Part shown: in pieces, positions 17,368 through 24,937 of the stretch
Layout: each line of letters opens with the position of its first letter
Position numbering within the stretch: the first letter of the stretch is position 1
Made by a program: the position numbers and the translations under genes
The notes under the pieces: generated by a model
The model's input: only the letters and a program-made list of their open reading frames with translations
What the model was told of the DNA's origin: nothing
The model's database searches: none
NCBI GenBank assembly: GCA_002083365.1
Contig: LVWS01000034.1
Span: 62,001 to 126,000 of the forward strand
Direction: 5' to 3'
DNA: 64,000 bases
Source: Nitrospira sp. SG-bin1
GTDB taxonomy: Bacteria > Nitrospirota > Nitrospiria > Nitrospirales > Nitrospiraceae

Positions 17368-17904
17368 TTATTGCGCACTGAACAGTCTCGCCACCGAGAC
17401 GTTCTCATCGAACCCGATGTCGCCCTTCGTCACATACGCGGATTGAGCATTCGCTCGACTGGGTCGGAGAACGGAAACGGACGAGCGATCGTAGAATCGA
17501 TACGCCATGAATCCCGGCGCGCTCTTGAGATGTTCTTCTGTCACATTCCACACGAAGTGATCATGGTTCTCGCTCGGCGTCAATGCCGCCCACGGCACCG
17601 CAACGTATTCCTCTCCCAATCCGAGGAACCCGCCGAAGGACAGCACGGCATAGTCGATATATCCGTCGCTCCGCCAATTGATCACCAGATCTTTAATCCT
17701 TCCGAGATTTTTCCCATCGGGATTTTTCACCGGCTTCCCGATCATCTGTGCATAGTTCGACACGCCCGCAAGCTGGTCCTCGGCATGGACCAAACTCCCT
17801 ACCCAAACACACCCCACCATCGTCAAGCTCACAATACCCCACTTCAATACGGACATCTGTCCGCGAACCGAGGCGGCTGATCGCTTAAGACTCATGATTC
17901 TCAT
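17368..17904 (-). CDS. exported PRC-barrel protein, shortened paralogue
   Basis: The PRC-barrel core matches 16484-17302 closely (GRIKDLVINWRSDGYIDYAVLSFGGFLGLGEEY), but the segment after KSAPGF is about 15 residues shorter and the helical C-terminal domain is missing. A signal anchor lies at about residues 20-42. Start choice is uncertain: ATG 17904, 17895 and 17856 are in frame and none has a strong ribosome site. A sigma-54-like element lies at 18012. Confidence 0.75.
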   Translation of the reverse strand: MRIMSLKRSAASVRGQMSVLKWGIVSLTMVGCVWVGSLVHAEDQLAGVSNYAQMIGKPVKNPDGKNLGRIKDLVINWRSDGYIDYAVLSFGGFLGLGEEYVAVPWAALTPSENHDHFVWNVTEEHLKSAPGFMAYRFYDRSSVSVLRPSRANAQSAYVTKGDIGFDENVSVARLFSAQ

Positions 17905-18011
17905 TCACTCGCTCTCTTCTTCACTCACACGTAAACTCGGGAATCCCCTACCTCTTTATCAAGAAACGTTCTCGACACTACTCGCATCACAACATTCTGC
18001 AAAACACAATC

Positions 18012-18027
18012 TGCAAAACACAGACCG
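18012..18027 (-). promoter_or_regulatory. sigma-54-like -24/-12 element upstream of PRC-barrel gene
   Basis: Read on the minus strand it is CGGTCTGTGTTTTGCA: GG and TTGCA at exact spacing, CAC part absent. It lies 108 bp before ATG 17904. Confidence 0.35.
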
Positions 18028-18269
18028 CTTCTTCATGACTCATTATTCCTCTTGTCCCCCATAAGTCATGTCTCTCATCCTATCGCGAGGTGCTTCGCTG
18101 AGAGTCTCGAGGAAGAAAATGGGGAAGGGGAAGAACGGCAAAATGATTCCGACACCCGGGACCCTTACTCGGACAAGATGTCTGTCCTAAAGACAAGTCT
18201 TCCAGAAAACCTATTCAACGATAAGGAGAGATGGAACCTTGACCAGGGAGAAGGACGCCACTCGTGTCT

Positions 18270-18285
18270 AGGCACTTGGCTTGCA
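18270..18285 (+). promoter_or_regulatory. strong sigma-54-like promoter
   Basis: AGGCACTTGGCTTGCA matches the sigma-54 consensus at all -24 and -12 positions except the first base. It ends 36 bp before the predicted start of the rhodopsin-transducer homologue. Confidence 0.65.
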
Positions 18286-18321
18286 CCAGCCAGATCCCTT
18301 GAGAAGGGAAGGATGCTGCCT

Positions 18322-18699
18322 ATGGAAAACATCGGGCGCAGACGCTGGGCGATCGCAGAAGGTTACATTCCGGCAGGGAGCCATGGTCCTGCCCCGCAGA
18401 TGACCAGCCACGAAACAGTGTGCCTGTTGAACGCGTCCGATCGAGATGCCCGGGTCCGTATCACAATTTTCTACAGTGACCGTGACCCGGGAGGACCATA
18501 TCAGCTCATGGTGCCGGCGCGACGAACGAGGCATATCCGTTTCAATGACCTCACGGATCCGGAACCGGTCCCTCAGGAGACCGATTTCGCCAGTCTTATC
18601 GAATCCGATGTACCGATCGTGGTGCAGCATACCCGCCTCGATTCACGTCAGGCTGAAAACGCCCTGCTCAGCACCATCGCGTTCGCAGGTGACACGTGA
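18322..18699 (+). CDS. sensory-rhodopsin-transducer-like protein (ASRT family)
   Basis: The protein begins GRRRWAIAEGYIPAGSHGP and continues NASDRDARVRITIFYSDRDPGGPY, the pattern of the Anabaena sensory rhodopsin transducer family: a small soluble beta-sandwich tetramer that can bind DNA or sugar-like ligands. No rhodopsin gene lies in the window, so this copy is an orphan. ATG 18322 follows AAGG with 9-bp spacing; ATG 18313 is an alternative. The frame stays open much further upstream, but that part is low-complexity and crosses the sigma-54 element. The role is unknown. Confidence 0.8.
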   Translation: MENIGRRRWAIAEGYIPAGSHGPAPQMTSHETVCLLNASDRDARVRITIFYSDRDPGGPYQLMVPARRTRHIRFNDLTDPEPVPQETDFASLIESDVPIVVQHTRLDSRQAENALLSTIAFAGDT

Positions 18700-18856
18700 G
18701 CAGGACAACCGTCTCTTCCACCGCACCGCGACCGACCGTAGACCCGTACGCCCGGGAGACAACTAGAAAAGAAGATAGCCTCGATCGTGACGCCCCGCGC
18801 GCGGGACAACGGGATACGATTCGATCTCACGACTGAACCGAGCACGCAATGATTCG

Positions 18857-20035
18857 ATGAGTCCACGTCACTCTTCGCCAACGTCCAGAAACGTACCGGT
18901 GTCCTTGTCATCAGATAAATCCACGCGCGACAAAGCGGGAATCGACCGACACCTGTGGGAGATCCGCCCGATTCGTGATCTCTTCATCCTCGGTGCCATC
19001 GCAGGACTACTCTGGTCTCTGTACGCCTTGCATACCGTCTTTTTGCCGGTGTTTATCGCCCTTCTATTCGCCTACCTGGTTCATCCGTTTGTCGACTACG
19101 CTTCCTCCCACTGGGCTGCTCCGCGCCCCCTCACGGTCGGAATACTCATGTTTCTGCTGGCGCTCGCCCTCGTCGGCATCGGATTTTGGCTGGTGCCTCT
19201 CATCGTCGAACAAACTCAGGCGCTGATACAGAAAATCCCGGTGTACATACGAAGTCTTTCACAACGCTATGACGCCTGGCTCGGCGGCTCGTCTTTCAAT
19301 CTACGAGACCTGTTGGGCCGCCTGTACGACGACCCCCTGGCGACACTGCAACCGCTCCTCTTGGGAACCGGCCAGGCCTTCGGCCTGCTCGGACAGCTGC
19401 TGGGGATCACGGTCAACGCCGCCCTCTACACGTTCTTGATTCCCGTCTATTTTTTCTTCTTCGCCTGGCACTTTACACGCATGAGCCAAACCGTCGTCCG
19501 CCTGATTCCCCTTTCGCATCGACCGCACATCCTGCACGTCTTGCATCGGATGGATACGGCCGTGCGCGGCTTCTTTTTTGAACGCCTCCTCATCACCGTG
19601 ATCACAGGTGTGTTGTACGCGATAGGGTGGGCCTTGACCGACGTTCCCTATTGGTTTCTGCTGGGAGTGGCCACCGGCTTAGCCTCCTTGGTGCCATATC
19701 TTTCCGCCGTCGGATGGCCCTTGGCCGTCATACTGAAGTACGCCGACGCCGTGACCGCCGGTCAGTCCGCCGAGACCGAATGGATGGCGGTCTTGTTATG
19801 GCCGAGCGTCGCTTACTTGGTGGTGCAATTCATCGAAAGCTGGATCCTCACTCCCTGGCTGCAAAGCCATTCCACGGACATGAGCGCGGCAACGATTCTC
19901 ATCGTTGTGCTCTTGGGTGGCGCCGTCGGGGGACTCTTCGGACTGATCTTCGCGATTCCGTTCGCGGCCTGCCTCAAAATCTTGATCGAAGAATATATCA
20001 AGCCGCGATGGCTCCAGTGGGTACGTGACGCCTAG
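18857..20035 (+). CDS. AI-2E family transporter
   Basis: A 392-residue polytopic inner-membrane protein with about eight helices, the family's central long soluble loop (about residues 110-190) and C-terminal signature helices (ATILIVVLLGGAVGGLFGLIFAIPFAACLKIL). The family covers TqsA-like exporters and Na+/H+ antiporters, so the substrate is open. Start 18857 has no clear ribosome site. No operon partner is visible. Confidence 0.92.
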   Translation: MSPRHSSPTSRNVPVSLSSDKSTRDKAGIDRHLWEIRPIRDLFILGAIAGLLWSLYALHTVFLPVFIALLFAYLVHPFVDYASSHWAAPRPLTVGILMFLLALALVGIGFWLVPLIVEQTQALIQKIPVYIRSLSQRYDAWLGGSSFNLRDLLGRLYDDPLATLQPLLLGTGQAFGLLGQLLGITVNAALYTFLIPVYFFFFAWHFTRMSQTVVRLIPLSHRPHILHVLHRMDTAVRGFFFERLLITVITGVLYAIGWALTDVPYWFLLGVATGLASLVPYLSAVGWPLAVILKYADAVTAGQSAETEWMAVLLWPSVAYLVVQFIESWILTPWLQSHSTDMSAATILIVVLLGGAVGGLFGLIFAIPFAACLKILIEEYIKPRWLQWVRDA

Positions 20036-20072
20036 CCTGCAACGCAACCAGTGACGGATCAAGGAGGTGCCA

Positions 20073-20150
20073 ATGAGACGTACGAATGCCATGTTGGGTC
20101 ATCGTCCCGACTACGGCTGTTCCAACTCGGTGTTACGGATCGCCCGCTGA
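20073..20150 (+). CDS. possible 25-residue small protein
   Basis: A very strong AAGGAGGTG lies 3-4 bp before ATG 20073, and a 25-codon frame ending TGA 20148-20150 follows (MRRTNAMLGHRPDYGCSN...). Nothing else explains the ribosome site. The peptide is basic with one Cys and no membrane segment. It may be a leader peptide for the gene at 20287 or a small protein. I recognise no family. Confidence 0.35.
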   Translation: MRRTNAMLGHRPDYGCSNSVLRIAR

Positions 20151-20205
20151 CAATCGTACGTCATGGTCATCCTCCCGAAACAATTTCCGATGATCGTCAT
20201 GGATG

Positions 20206-20223
20206 TCTAGGGAACGCCCCAGT
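20206..20223. promoter_or_regulatory. ACTAGG-N6-CCTAGT type palindrome
   Basis: TCTAGG, six bases, CCCAGT. One mismatch in each arm. It ends 63 bp before ATG 20287, the spacing shared by other copies. Confidence 0.5.
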
Positions 20224-20286
20224 ACGGTAGATCGTAAGACCTCTGTAGTCTTTTTCATGAAACGAATGAACGGAAAGGAGCGCAAC

Positions 20287-20742
20287 ATGGACCGATTGAC
20301 GACACTGCTCTTGCTTACACTTCTTGTGTCAGGAAGCACGGCATGCGACGCCACACGAGAGCTGGTCAAAGCGCCTTTTGAGGCGACCACGGCGTTGTCA
20401 AATGGAACCACACAGGCTTCAAAGGAAATACTGGAACCGCTCAAAGAGTTCACTTCAAGCACCACTCCTGGGGCGATGTATAACGATCCGCTGAAGGCGA
20501 AACATCGATTCCAGGTTTTCATCGCGTATACCTTCGATAACGTTCAACGGGACATCGCTCAAGGAAAAGGGGAATATTTGACGTCCCTCGCGACGCTTGC
20601 CGATATCCCGCAAGAACGGCGTCCCGAGTTTTTTGCCATGCTGCAAAATCGCTATGCCGCCATCTATTCCACGGACAAGCCGATCGAATCGCTGCATCGC
20701 TTGGTCGCCGTGGCCTGGCCTGAGCACGGTTCCGAGAAATGA
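20287..20742 (+). CDS. DUF3015-type lipoprotein
   Basis: AAGGAG before ATG 20287 fixes the start. A lipoprotein signal ends at STAC (Cys near residue 20). The C-terminal half carries the DUF3015 pattern FDNVQRDIAQGKGEYLTSLATLADIP followed by Phe and Tyr helices. DUF3015 proteins are periplasmic or lipid-anchored proteins of unknown function found in several Gram-negative phyla. The gene is preceded by a palindrome of the ACTAGG set. Confidence 0.8.
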   Translation: MDRLTTLLLLTLLVSGSTACDATRELVKAPFEATTALSNGTTQASKEILEPLKEFTSSTTPGAMYNDPLKAKHRFQVFIAYTFDNVQRDIAQGKGEYLTSLATLADIPQERRPEFFAMLQNRYAAIYSTDKPIESLHRLVAVAWPEHGSEK

Positions 20743-20801
20743 GGCCTCAACCAGCGGTCGCTCGCGTGCTCTCCTGTTCGTTACATTGAAGGACTTCACC
20801 T

Positions 20802-21311
20802 ATGTCCAAGCCGAAGCGCATCGATGCCGATCAGCTCATTCGCCGGTACTATGAAACAGAGGGTACGGAGCAGGAAGCTTTCCCGGAGGACACGCTTGCC
20901 CCTGTATCACGTTCGTCCGAAGAGACCACACCGGATGCCACGCTGTCCGGCGGGGACGTAGATGCGGCCGGAAGCGGAACGGATGCCGGTGAGGAGACAG
21001 TGGGAGGATCGGCTCCTACTCCGGATCAGGATGTGGTCGATGAATTGGGCGAGGCGATCGGCATCACGTATGAGGATGCCGAGCCTCTGCGATTCGGCGA
21101 CAAATTGGCGGATCGCGATGCGCGCCGATGGGAACTGAACCCCGCGTCGTCCGAGGGATACCAGGAACGAGTGCAGGAACTCGCATCTTCCGAACCCGTT
21201 ACGCCCACTCGTCCGCAGACCCCGCGACAGACACAAGCCGCCGGAACCGAACGAGGAGCGCCCGGCCGCGGCAAGTCCCGCGCCAAAAAGACGCACAAGA
21301 AGAAACGATGA
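20802..21311 (+). CDS. DUF6335-type protein
   Basis: A 169-residue soluble protein. The first 80 residues are acidic and disordered; residues 85-120 carry the conserved GGSAPTPDQDVVDELGEAIGI and a following WELNPASSEGYQER. That motif pair is typical of the DUF6335 group seen in cyanobacteria and Nitrospira. The C-terminus is strongly basic (KKTHKKKR), so nucleic-acid contact is possible. AAGGA precedes the start. It begins 60 bp after the DUF3015 gene on the same strand. Confidence 0.7.
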   Translation: MSKPKRIDADQLIRRYYETEGTEQEAFPEDTLAPVSRSSEETTPDATLSGGDVDAAGSGTDAGEETVGGSAPTPDQDVVDELGEAIGITYEDAEPLRFGDKLADRDARRWELNPASSEGYQERVQELASSEPVTPTRPQTPRQTQAAGTERGAPGRGKSRAKKTHKKKR

Positions 21312-21368
21312 TCAGCTGATGTCCGACTGATGGCACAGACACCGTCTTAACGGAAGGAGCCGATGATT

Positions 21369-21746
21369 ATGGAACTGAACACGTTATCTCAACAGCACCA
21401 AAACTGCCTCAACGCGTGTTTCTCATGTGCGCAGATCTGCGAGGCATGCGCGAATGATATGATCGGCATGAAACATCACCACGACCATGATGATTTGATG
21501 ACGCGTTGTATCCGGCTTTGTCACGACTGCGCGGACATTTGTATTCTAGCCGCCAAATTCATCAGCCGCTCCTCGCAACGAGCCGAGTCTCTATGCCGAC
21601 TTTGCGCGGAGATTTGCGACCAATGCGCGGAGGTGTGCGAACGCCATGCGCCTCAACATGCCATGTGCGGTCCATGCGCTGAAGAGTGCCGTCGGTGCGC
21701 CGATCTCTGTCGCGAAATGGTCGGGGCCGCGGCTCCCTCTGCGTGA
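21369..21746 (+). CDS. four-helix copper-binding Csp-type protein
   Basis: About 20 Cys residues occur in repeated C-x3-C and C-x2-C pairs across four helices (NACFSCAQICEACA, CIRLCHDCADIC, LCRLCAEICDQCAEVC and CGPCAEECRRCADLC), the hallmark of cytosolic copper-storage Csp/DUF326 proteins. These load many Cu(I) ions along the inside of the bundle. ATG 21369 suits the AAGGAG site best; ATG 21363 is in frame. A His-rich loop (HHHDHDD) could help load metal. It sits beside SOD. Confidence 0.9.
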   Translation: MELNTLSQQHQNCLNACFSCAQICEACANDMIGMKHHHDHDDLMTRCIRLCHDCADICILAAKFISRSSQRAESLCRLCAEICDQCAEVCERHAPQHAMCGPCAEECRRCADLCREMVGAAAPSA

Positions 21747-21780
21747 CTGCATGGGACGGATCGATGAACCGGCGGCCGTT

Positions 21781-22026
21781 ATGATCAGAAGCCGCATTCC
21801 GATTTTTATGGCTTTCACTCTGGCCTTCGCCGTCTGGTTCATCACCGCGCCGATGGAGGCGGCGATAATCGTTCACACATACGAAGCCGGTCCGCCGACG
21901 GACCCAAGCCCCGGCCCGACCGACCCGACCCCCCGCCCATCTGGGCCGATCCCGCCTCCTCGGCCACCGGCCCCTACACCGAACCCACCGCATCCATCCC
22001 CTTCTCCGAGCCCTGGTTCACCGTAG
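21781..22026 (+). CDS. proline-rich exported or anchored peptide
   Basis: A hydrophobic signal segment (about residues 8-27) is followed by a 50-residue stretch of Pro, Ser, Thr and Gly repeats. ATG 21781 is the most plausible start because the longer upstream frame overlaps the Csp gene; ATG 21751 is also possible. There is no strong ribosome site. It may be a wall- or membrane-spanning linker peptide. Little else can be said. Confidence 0.45.
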   Translation: MIRSRIPIFMAFTLAFAVWFITAPMEAAIIVHTYEAGPPTDPSPGPTDPTPRPSGPIPPPRPPAPTPNPPHPSPSPSPGSP

Positions 22027-22047
22027 GTAGGATGGGGAGGACTTCAA

Positions 22048-22350
22048 ATGGTACCGAACTATTGGGAATCGATTCGAATCGGATGGACCATTCTCTGGCG
22101 AGGAGTAGGCAGCGTGCTGTTGCTGCTCATGCTCATGAACGGACTCATCGTCACGGGCTGGCCCGAACTTTCTCGCACGAGTCCGTCCTGGGGAGCGATC
22201 CTCTTTCCCTTCGTGGTGACGGCATTCATCGGCGCCTTTGGCATCATGCCTTGGCTTGTCAAGTCTCTGTGTACGGCCTCATACCCGGGGTTCCGTCTCC
22301 AATTCACGCATGAACCGATCCAGCAGGTTCACGCGCAAAACGGCCCATAG
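22048..22350 (+). CDS. small two-helix membrane protein
   Basis: GGGGAGG is well placed before ATG 22048. Two hydrophobic helices span about residues 15-40 and 55-80, and the last 20 residues are cytoplasmic and basic. I see no family. It ends 10 bp before the SOD start, so it is probably in the same transcript. Confidence 0.65.
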   Translation: MVPNYWESIRIGWTILWRGVGSVLLLLMLMNGLIVTGWPELSRTSPSWGAILFPFVVTAFIGAFGIMPWLVKSLCTASYPGFRLQFTHEPIQQVHAQNGP

Positions 22351-22360
22351 GAGCGACACC

Positions 22361-23011
22361 ATGGACAAGAAATTACCGCAGGCGAACTATGAACCGCGAT
22401 CATATGATCTCCACGGGCTTCACGGCATCTCGGACCGGACGCTCGCGATGCATTTCAAGCTCTATGAGGGCTACGTCACGCAAACGAACGCGCTCACGGC
22501 AAAAATCAACCAATTCCTCGCGGACGGGAAGGTGGACCAGGAAGAAATGCCGGTCTACTCGGAGCTCAAGCGGCGATACGGGTTCGAATACAACGGCATG
22601 GTGCTGCACGAATACTATTTCGACAATCTCATGATCGACGGATCTCCGGATCCCGGAACTCATTCTCCGTTCAGACAAGCAACGGAACGCAGCTTCGGCT
22701 CATATGAAGCGTGGAAAGGCGACTTCATCGGCGTCGGCAAGATGCGGGGAGTGGGCTGGGCCGTCTGCTATCTCAACCCCTCCAACGGCAGGCTGACCAA
22801 CCATTGGATCACGCTGCACGAAACGGGCACCGTGGCGGGCTTCATCCCGGTCCTTGTCATGGATGTCTGGGAACACGCATTCATTCTCGATTACAAGCCC
22901 GCCGAACGGATCGACTACATTGAAGCGTTTTTTTCCAATGTCAATTGGAAAACCGTCGAGCATCGACTGGAGCGCACGATCGCACCGACGTCCACCTCGG
23001 CGGCGGCCTGA
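22361..23011 (+). CDS. sodB: superoxide dismutase, Fe/Mn type
   Basis: The metal ligands are visible: His in MHFKLYEGYV, His in NGMVLHEYYFDNL, and Asp and His in DVWEHAF. The enzyme dismutates superoxide to peroxide and oxygen. It differs from standard SodB/SodA in the segment before DVWEHAF (LHETGTVAGFIPVLVM instead of the usual NP-rich loop), so Fe, Mn or cambialistic use cannot be told from sequence. About 216 residues, without an export signal, hence cytoplasmic. AGGAGCGACACC precedes the ATG. Confidence 0.92.
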   Translation: MDKKLPQANYEPRSYDLHGLHGISDRTLAMHFKLYEGYVTQTNALTAKINQFLADGKVDQEEMPVYSELKRRYGFEYNGMVLHEYYFDNLMIDGSPDPGTHSPFRQATERSFGSYEAWKGDFIGVGKMRGVGWAVCYLNPSNGRLTNHWITLHETGTVAGFIPVLVMDVWEHAFILDYKPAERIDYIEAFFSNVNWKTVEHRLERTIAPTSTSAAA

Positions 23012-23013
23012 CC

Positions 23014-23673
23014 TTACCATTCAATGACCGCCCGAACCGGGAGATGATCGGAAGCGAGACGCGAGAGCGCCGTCTTATGGACACGAATGTCGGTGACGCT
23101 GCCTGGCGGCCTGATCCAAACGCGGTCGAGCGCAAACAGAGGAAACGGAGAGGGAAAGGATCGGAGCGGAGGTGAATGTCCGAAAATCCTGTTGATCCAG
23201 CGAAGCGGCCGACCCCACAAGAACCATTCGTTGATGTCGCCCATGAGTAGGCAATGGCGCGCGCCGAACCGTTTGAGAAGTTCGCGTACCTGCCATCGCC
23301 TTTCACCCGGGCGTAACCCTAAATGAGTCGCGATGACTTGAACCTTTTCGGTACCGCATCGGACATCGAGATCGATGGCGCCGCGAGGCTCGTGATGGGG
23401 AATGCTGAGATCGACCAGCCGGACTTCGTCCAGCGTGCACGTCGTCAACACACCGTTCCCACAGGCCCCCGCTCGTTGCAGCATGGGACCGGCAATCGCG
23501 GTCATGCGAAGGTGATCGGCCAGCCAATGCAAGGTGTCTTCTTTTTCCACTTCTTGAAGGGCAATGAGATCGGCCTGCAATTCCTCCAGTACCCCCAAGA
23601 TGCGCTCACGGCTGTACCGTCCATCCCACCCGACACACCGATGCACATTGTACGTGGCGACTGCGAGACGCAT
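23014..23673 (-). CDS. endonuclease/exonuclease/phosphatase family protein
   Basis: The core contains the family motifs: TYNVHRC, LIALQEVE (metal Glu), ATHLGL, MGDINEW (metal-bound catalytic segment) and SDHLPV at the C-terminus. Family members cut DNA, RNA, phosphoinositides or lipids; there is no targeting signal in this copy. ATG 23673 matches the start of the fold; the frame stays open to 24231, but that part is low-complexity and unlikely to be translated. Its end faces the SOD gene across 2 bp (convergent). Confidence 0.8.
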   Translation of the reverse strand: MRLAVATYNVHRCVGWDGRYSRERILGVLEELQADLIALQEVEKEDTLHWLADHLRMTAIAGPMLQRAGACGNGVLTTCTLDEVRLVDLSIPHHEPRGAIDLDVRCGTEKVQVIATHLGLRPGERRWQVRELLKRFGARHCLLMGDINEWFLWGRPLRWINRIFGHSPPLRSFPSPFPLFALDRVWIRPPGSVTDIRVHKTALSRLASDHLPVRAVIEW

Positions 23674-23891
23674 GATCAGAACCGACAGATGGTTGGGGAA
23701 TGGATCAAAGAGCCATGGCATCGCGGAGGCGGAGCGGCATCTGTTCTCTCGAGCCTCACTCCCAATCCGGCCCCCGCACAGCCCTGTTCGAGAACGATGT
23801 TGACGCTGAAATCTGCACGACCACCGCATCCCGCAGTCTACGCCTCTTACAACCGCCCTCTCGATCCGCCAGGCCGAACTTCCAACATTGG

Positions 23892-23907
23892 TGCAATCAG
23901 AATGCCT
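23892..23907 (-). promoter_or_regulatory. sigma-54-like -24/-12 element
   Basis: On the minus strand AGGCATTCTGATTGCA: GGCA at -24 and TTGCA at -12. It would drive the EEP nuclease gene from about 220 bp upstream of its start. Confidence 0.4.
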
Positions 23908-24214
23908 GTTATTTCCGGAGAGCGGTCCCCTCCACTGGGCTGCAGCCGAGAGAATTCGATACCCTCTCCGGCGGACAATCTGTCTTGCTTGCGGACTTTT
24001 GTAGACAGAAAGGATCGATTGGCACTCGATGGTCGCACCGCTGCCTTGAAACATCCAGTTCACCCGATCAGTTGGAGATGGCTTAAGCAACAGGGCCGTA
24101 TGGATGTGCATGCGTCGAATACCGTGTCGAGAATGGTTCTTCTCAATTCGCAAGCACCTTCTCGCGAGGACCTTCATGTGCCGCCTAGCGCCATGGTGTT
24201 TGTGTATCGACGTG

Positions 24215-24230
24215 CGGCCCCATTTTTGCA
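24215..24230 (+). promoter_or_regulatory. sigma-54-like -24/-12 element upstream of dksA-like gene
   Basis: CGGCCCCATTTTTGCA: GG and TTGCA at exact spacing, 53 bp before ATG 24284. Confidence 0.35.
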
Positions 24231-24283
24231 AACCGGCATAGAAGACAAATTACTTCTTGCCCACACATAAGAGGAGCATGATC

Positions 24284-24700
24284 ATGTCTAAAGCGGTCCA
24301 TTCCACCTCGACATCCGTCGATGAGCTTCGAACGATGTTGCTCGGCAAACGGTCGGCTGTTCAACAGCAGATCAATGAACTCCTGGCGCAGTATCGAGAG
24401 CATTATTCCACGACCCACAATGATTCCGTGCTCGACCTCGAAGACATGTCGCTACGCGACAGCACGGCCGAACAACAATTGTCGCTGCTGGAATCGCGCA
24501 ACCGCACCCGCGTGATGCTCGACACGGCGCTCCGCAGACTGGACGACGGAGAGTATGGATTGTGCGAGGATTGCGGCGCCGAGATCGGTGCCGGTCGCCT
24601 GAGGGCTCTCCCGTTCGCCAAACGCTGTCTGAACTGCCAACATCAGGCAGAAGTGTTGGAGAAAATCGCGAGACAGGAAGACCGTCGGGACGACGCGTAA
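24284..24700 (+). CDS. DksA/TraR-family zinc-finger protein
   Basis: A coiled-coil N-terminus (about 10-85) leads to a C4 zinc finger CEDCG...CLNC near residue 105. This is the DksA layout, which acts through the RNA polymerase secondary channel with ppGpp, although many relatives act without ppGpp. Residue 71-74-type DxxDxA catalytic acidic pairs are not clearly present, so it may be a structural or TraR-type variant. GAGGAGCATGATC makes ATG 24284 best. Confidence 0.88.
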   Translation: MSKAVHSTSTSVDELRTMLLGKRSAVQQQINELLAQYREHYSTTHNDSVLDLEDMSLRDSTAEQQLSLLESRNRTRVMLDTALRRLDDGEYGLCEDCGAEIGAGRLRALPFAKRCLNCQHQAEVLEKIARQEDRRDDA

Positions 24701-24778
24701 CCATAGGGGCAGGCCATTCCCTCGGGCGCTATGGCATGAGTCATCGGGCTTCCAGGACGTGCGGCGGTCCCGCATGCG

Positions 24779-24796
24779 ACTAGGGCTTTTCCCAGT
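24779..24796. promoter_or_regulatory. ACTAGG-N6-CCTAGT type palindrome
   Basis: ACTAGG, GCTTTT, CCCAGT. It lies about 88 bp before the ATC codon that may be the real start of the protease gene and 142 bp before its first TTG codon. Confidence 0.5.
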
Positions 24797-24937
24797 TCCC
24801 TCGTACTTTACTCTATGAAATTCTGCTAGATTGTGCGGATTTCCCGCTTGGTGTAAGGTGCCGCGCGTTGCAGCGAGGATACCATCGCACTCGCGGGATT
24901 CCATAATCGTACCTTCATTTTCCTCCTTACCATCACC

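Larger units (their letters stand above)
17905..18321. other. divergent regulatory region
   Basis: No gene is visible. It separates the PRC-barrel gene (minus) and the rhodopsin-transducer homologue (plus). It holds a tandem TCTGCAAAACACA repeat near 17996-18023, two sigma-54-like elements in opposite directions and a TGTCCTAAAGACA near-palindrome near 18180-18200 that could be part of an upstream activator site. Confidence 0.5.
23674..24283. other. 610-bp stretch without a gene
   Basis: Frames here lack domain-like patterns on either strand. The stretch holds two sigma-54-like elements in opposite directions (23892 and 24215) that would serve the flanking genes. Confidence 0.5.

Noticed and set aside
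18052..18321. Long upstream extension of the rhodopsin-transducer frame
   Set aside because: It is low-complexity, has no ribosome site at its start and crosses a strong promoter element.
20755..20770. Weak sigma-54-like string before the DUF6335 gene
   Set aside because: Only GG and GC match, with GTGCT at -12; the spacing to the start is short.
23323..24270. 315-codon plus-strand frame over the EEP nuclease and its upstream stretch
   Set aside because: It overlaps a gene with clear catalytic motifs on the other strand and has no family pattern of its own.
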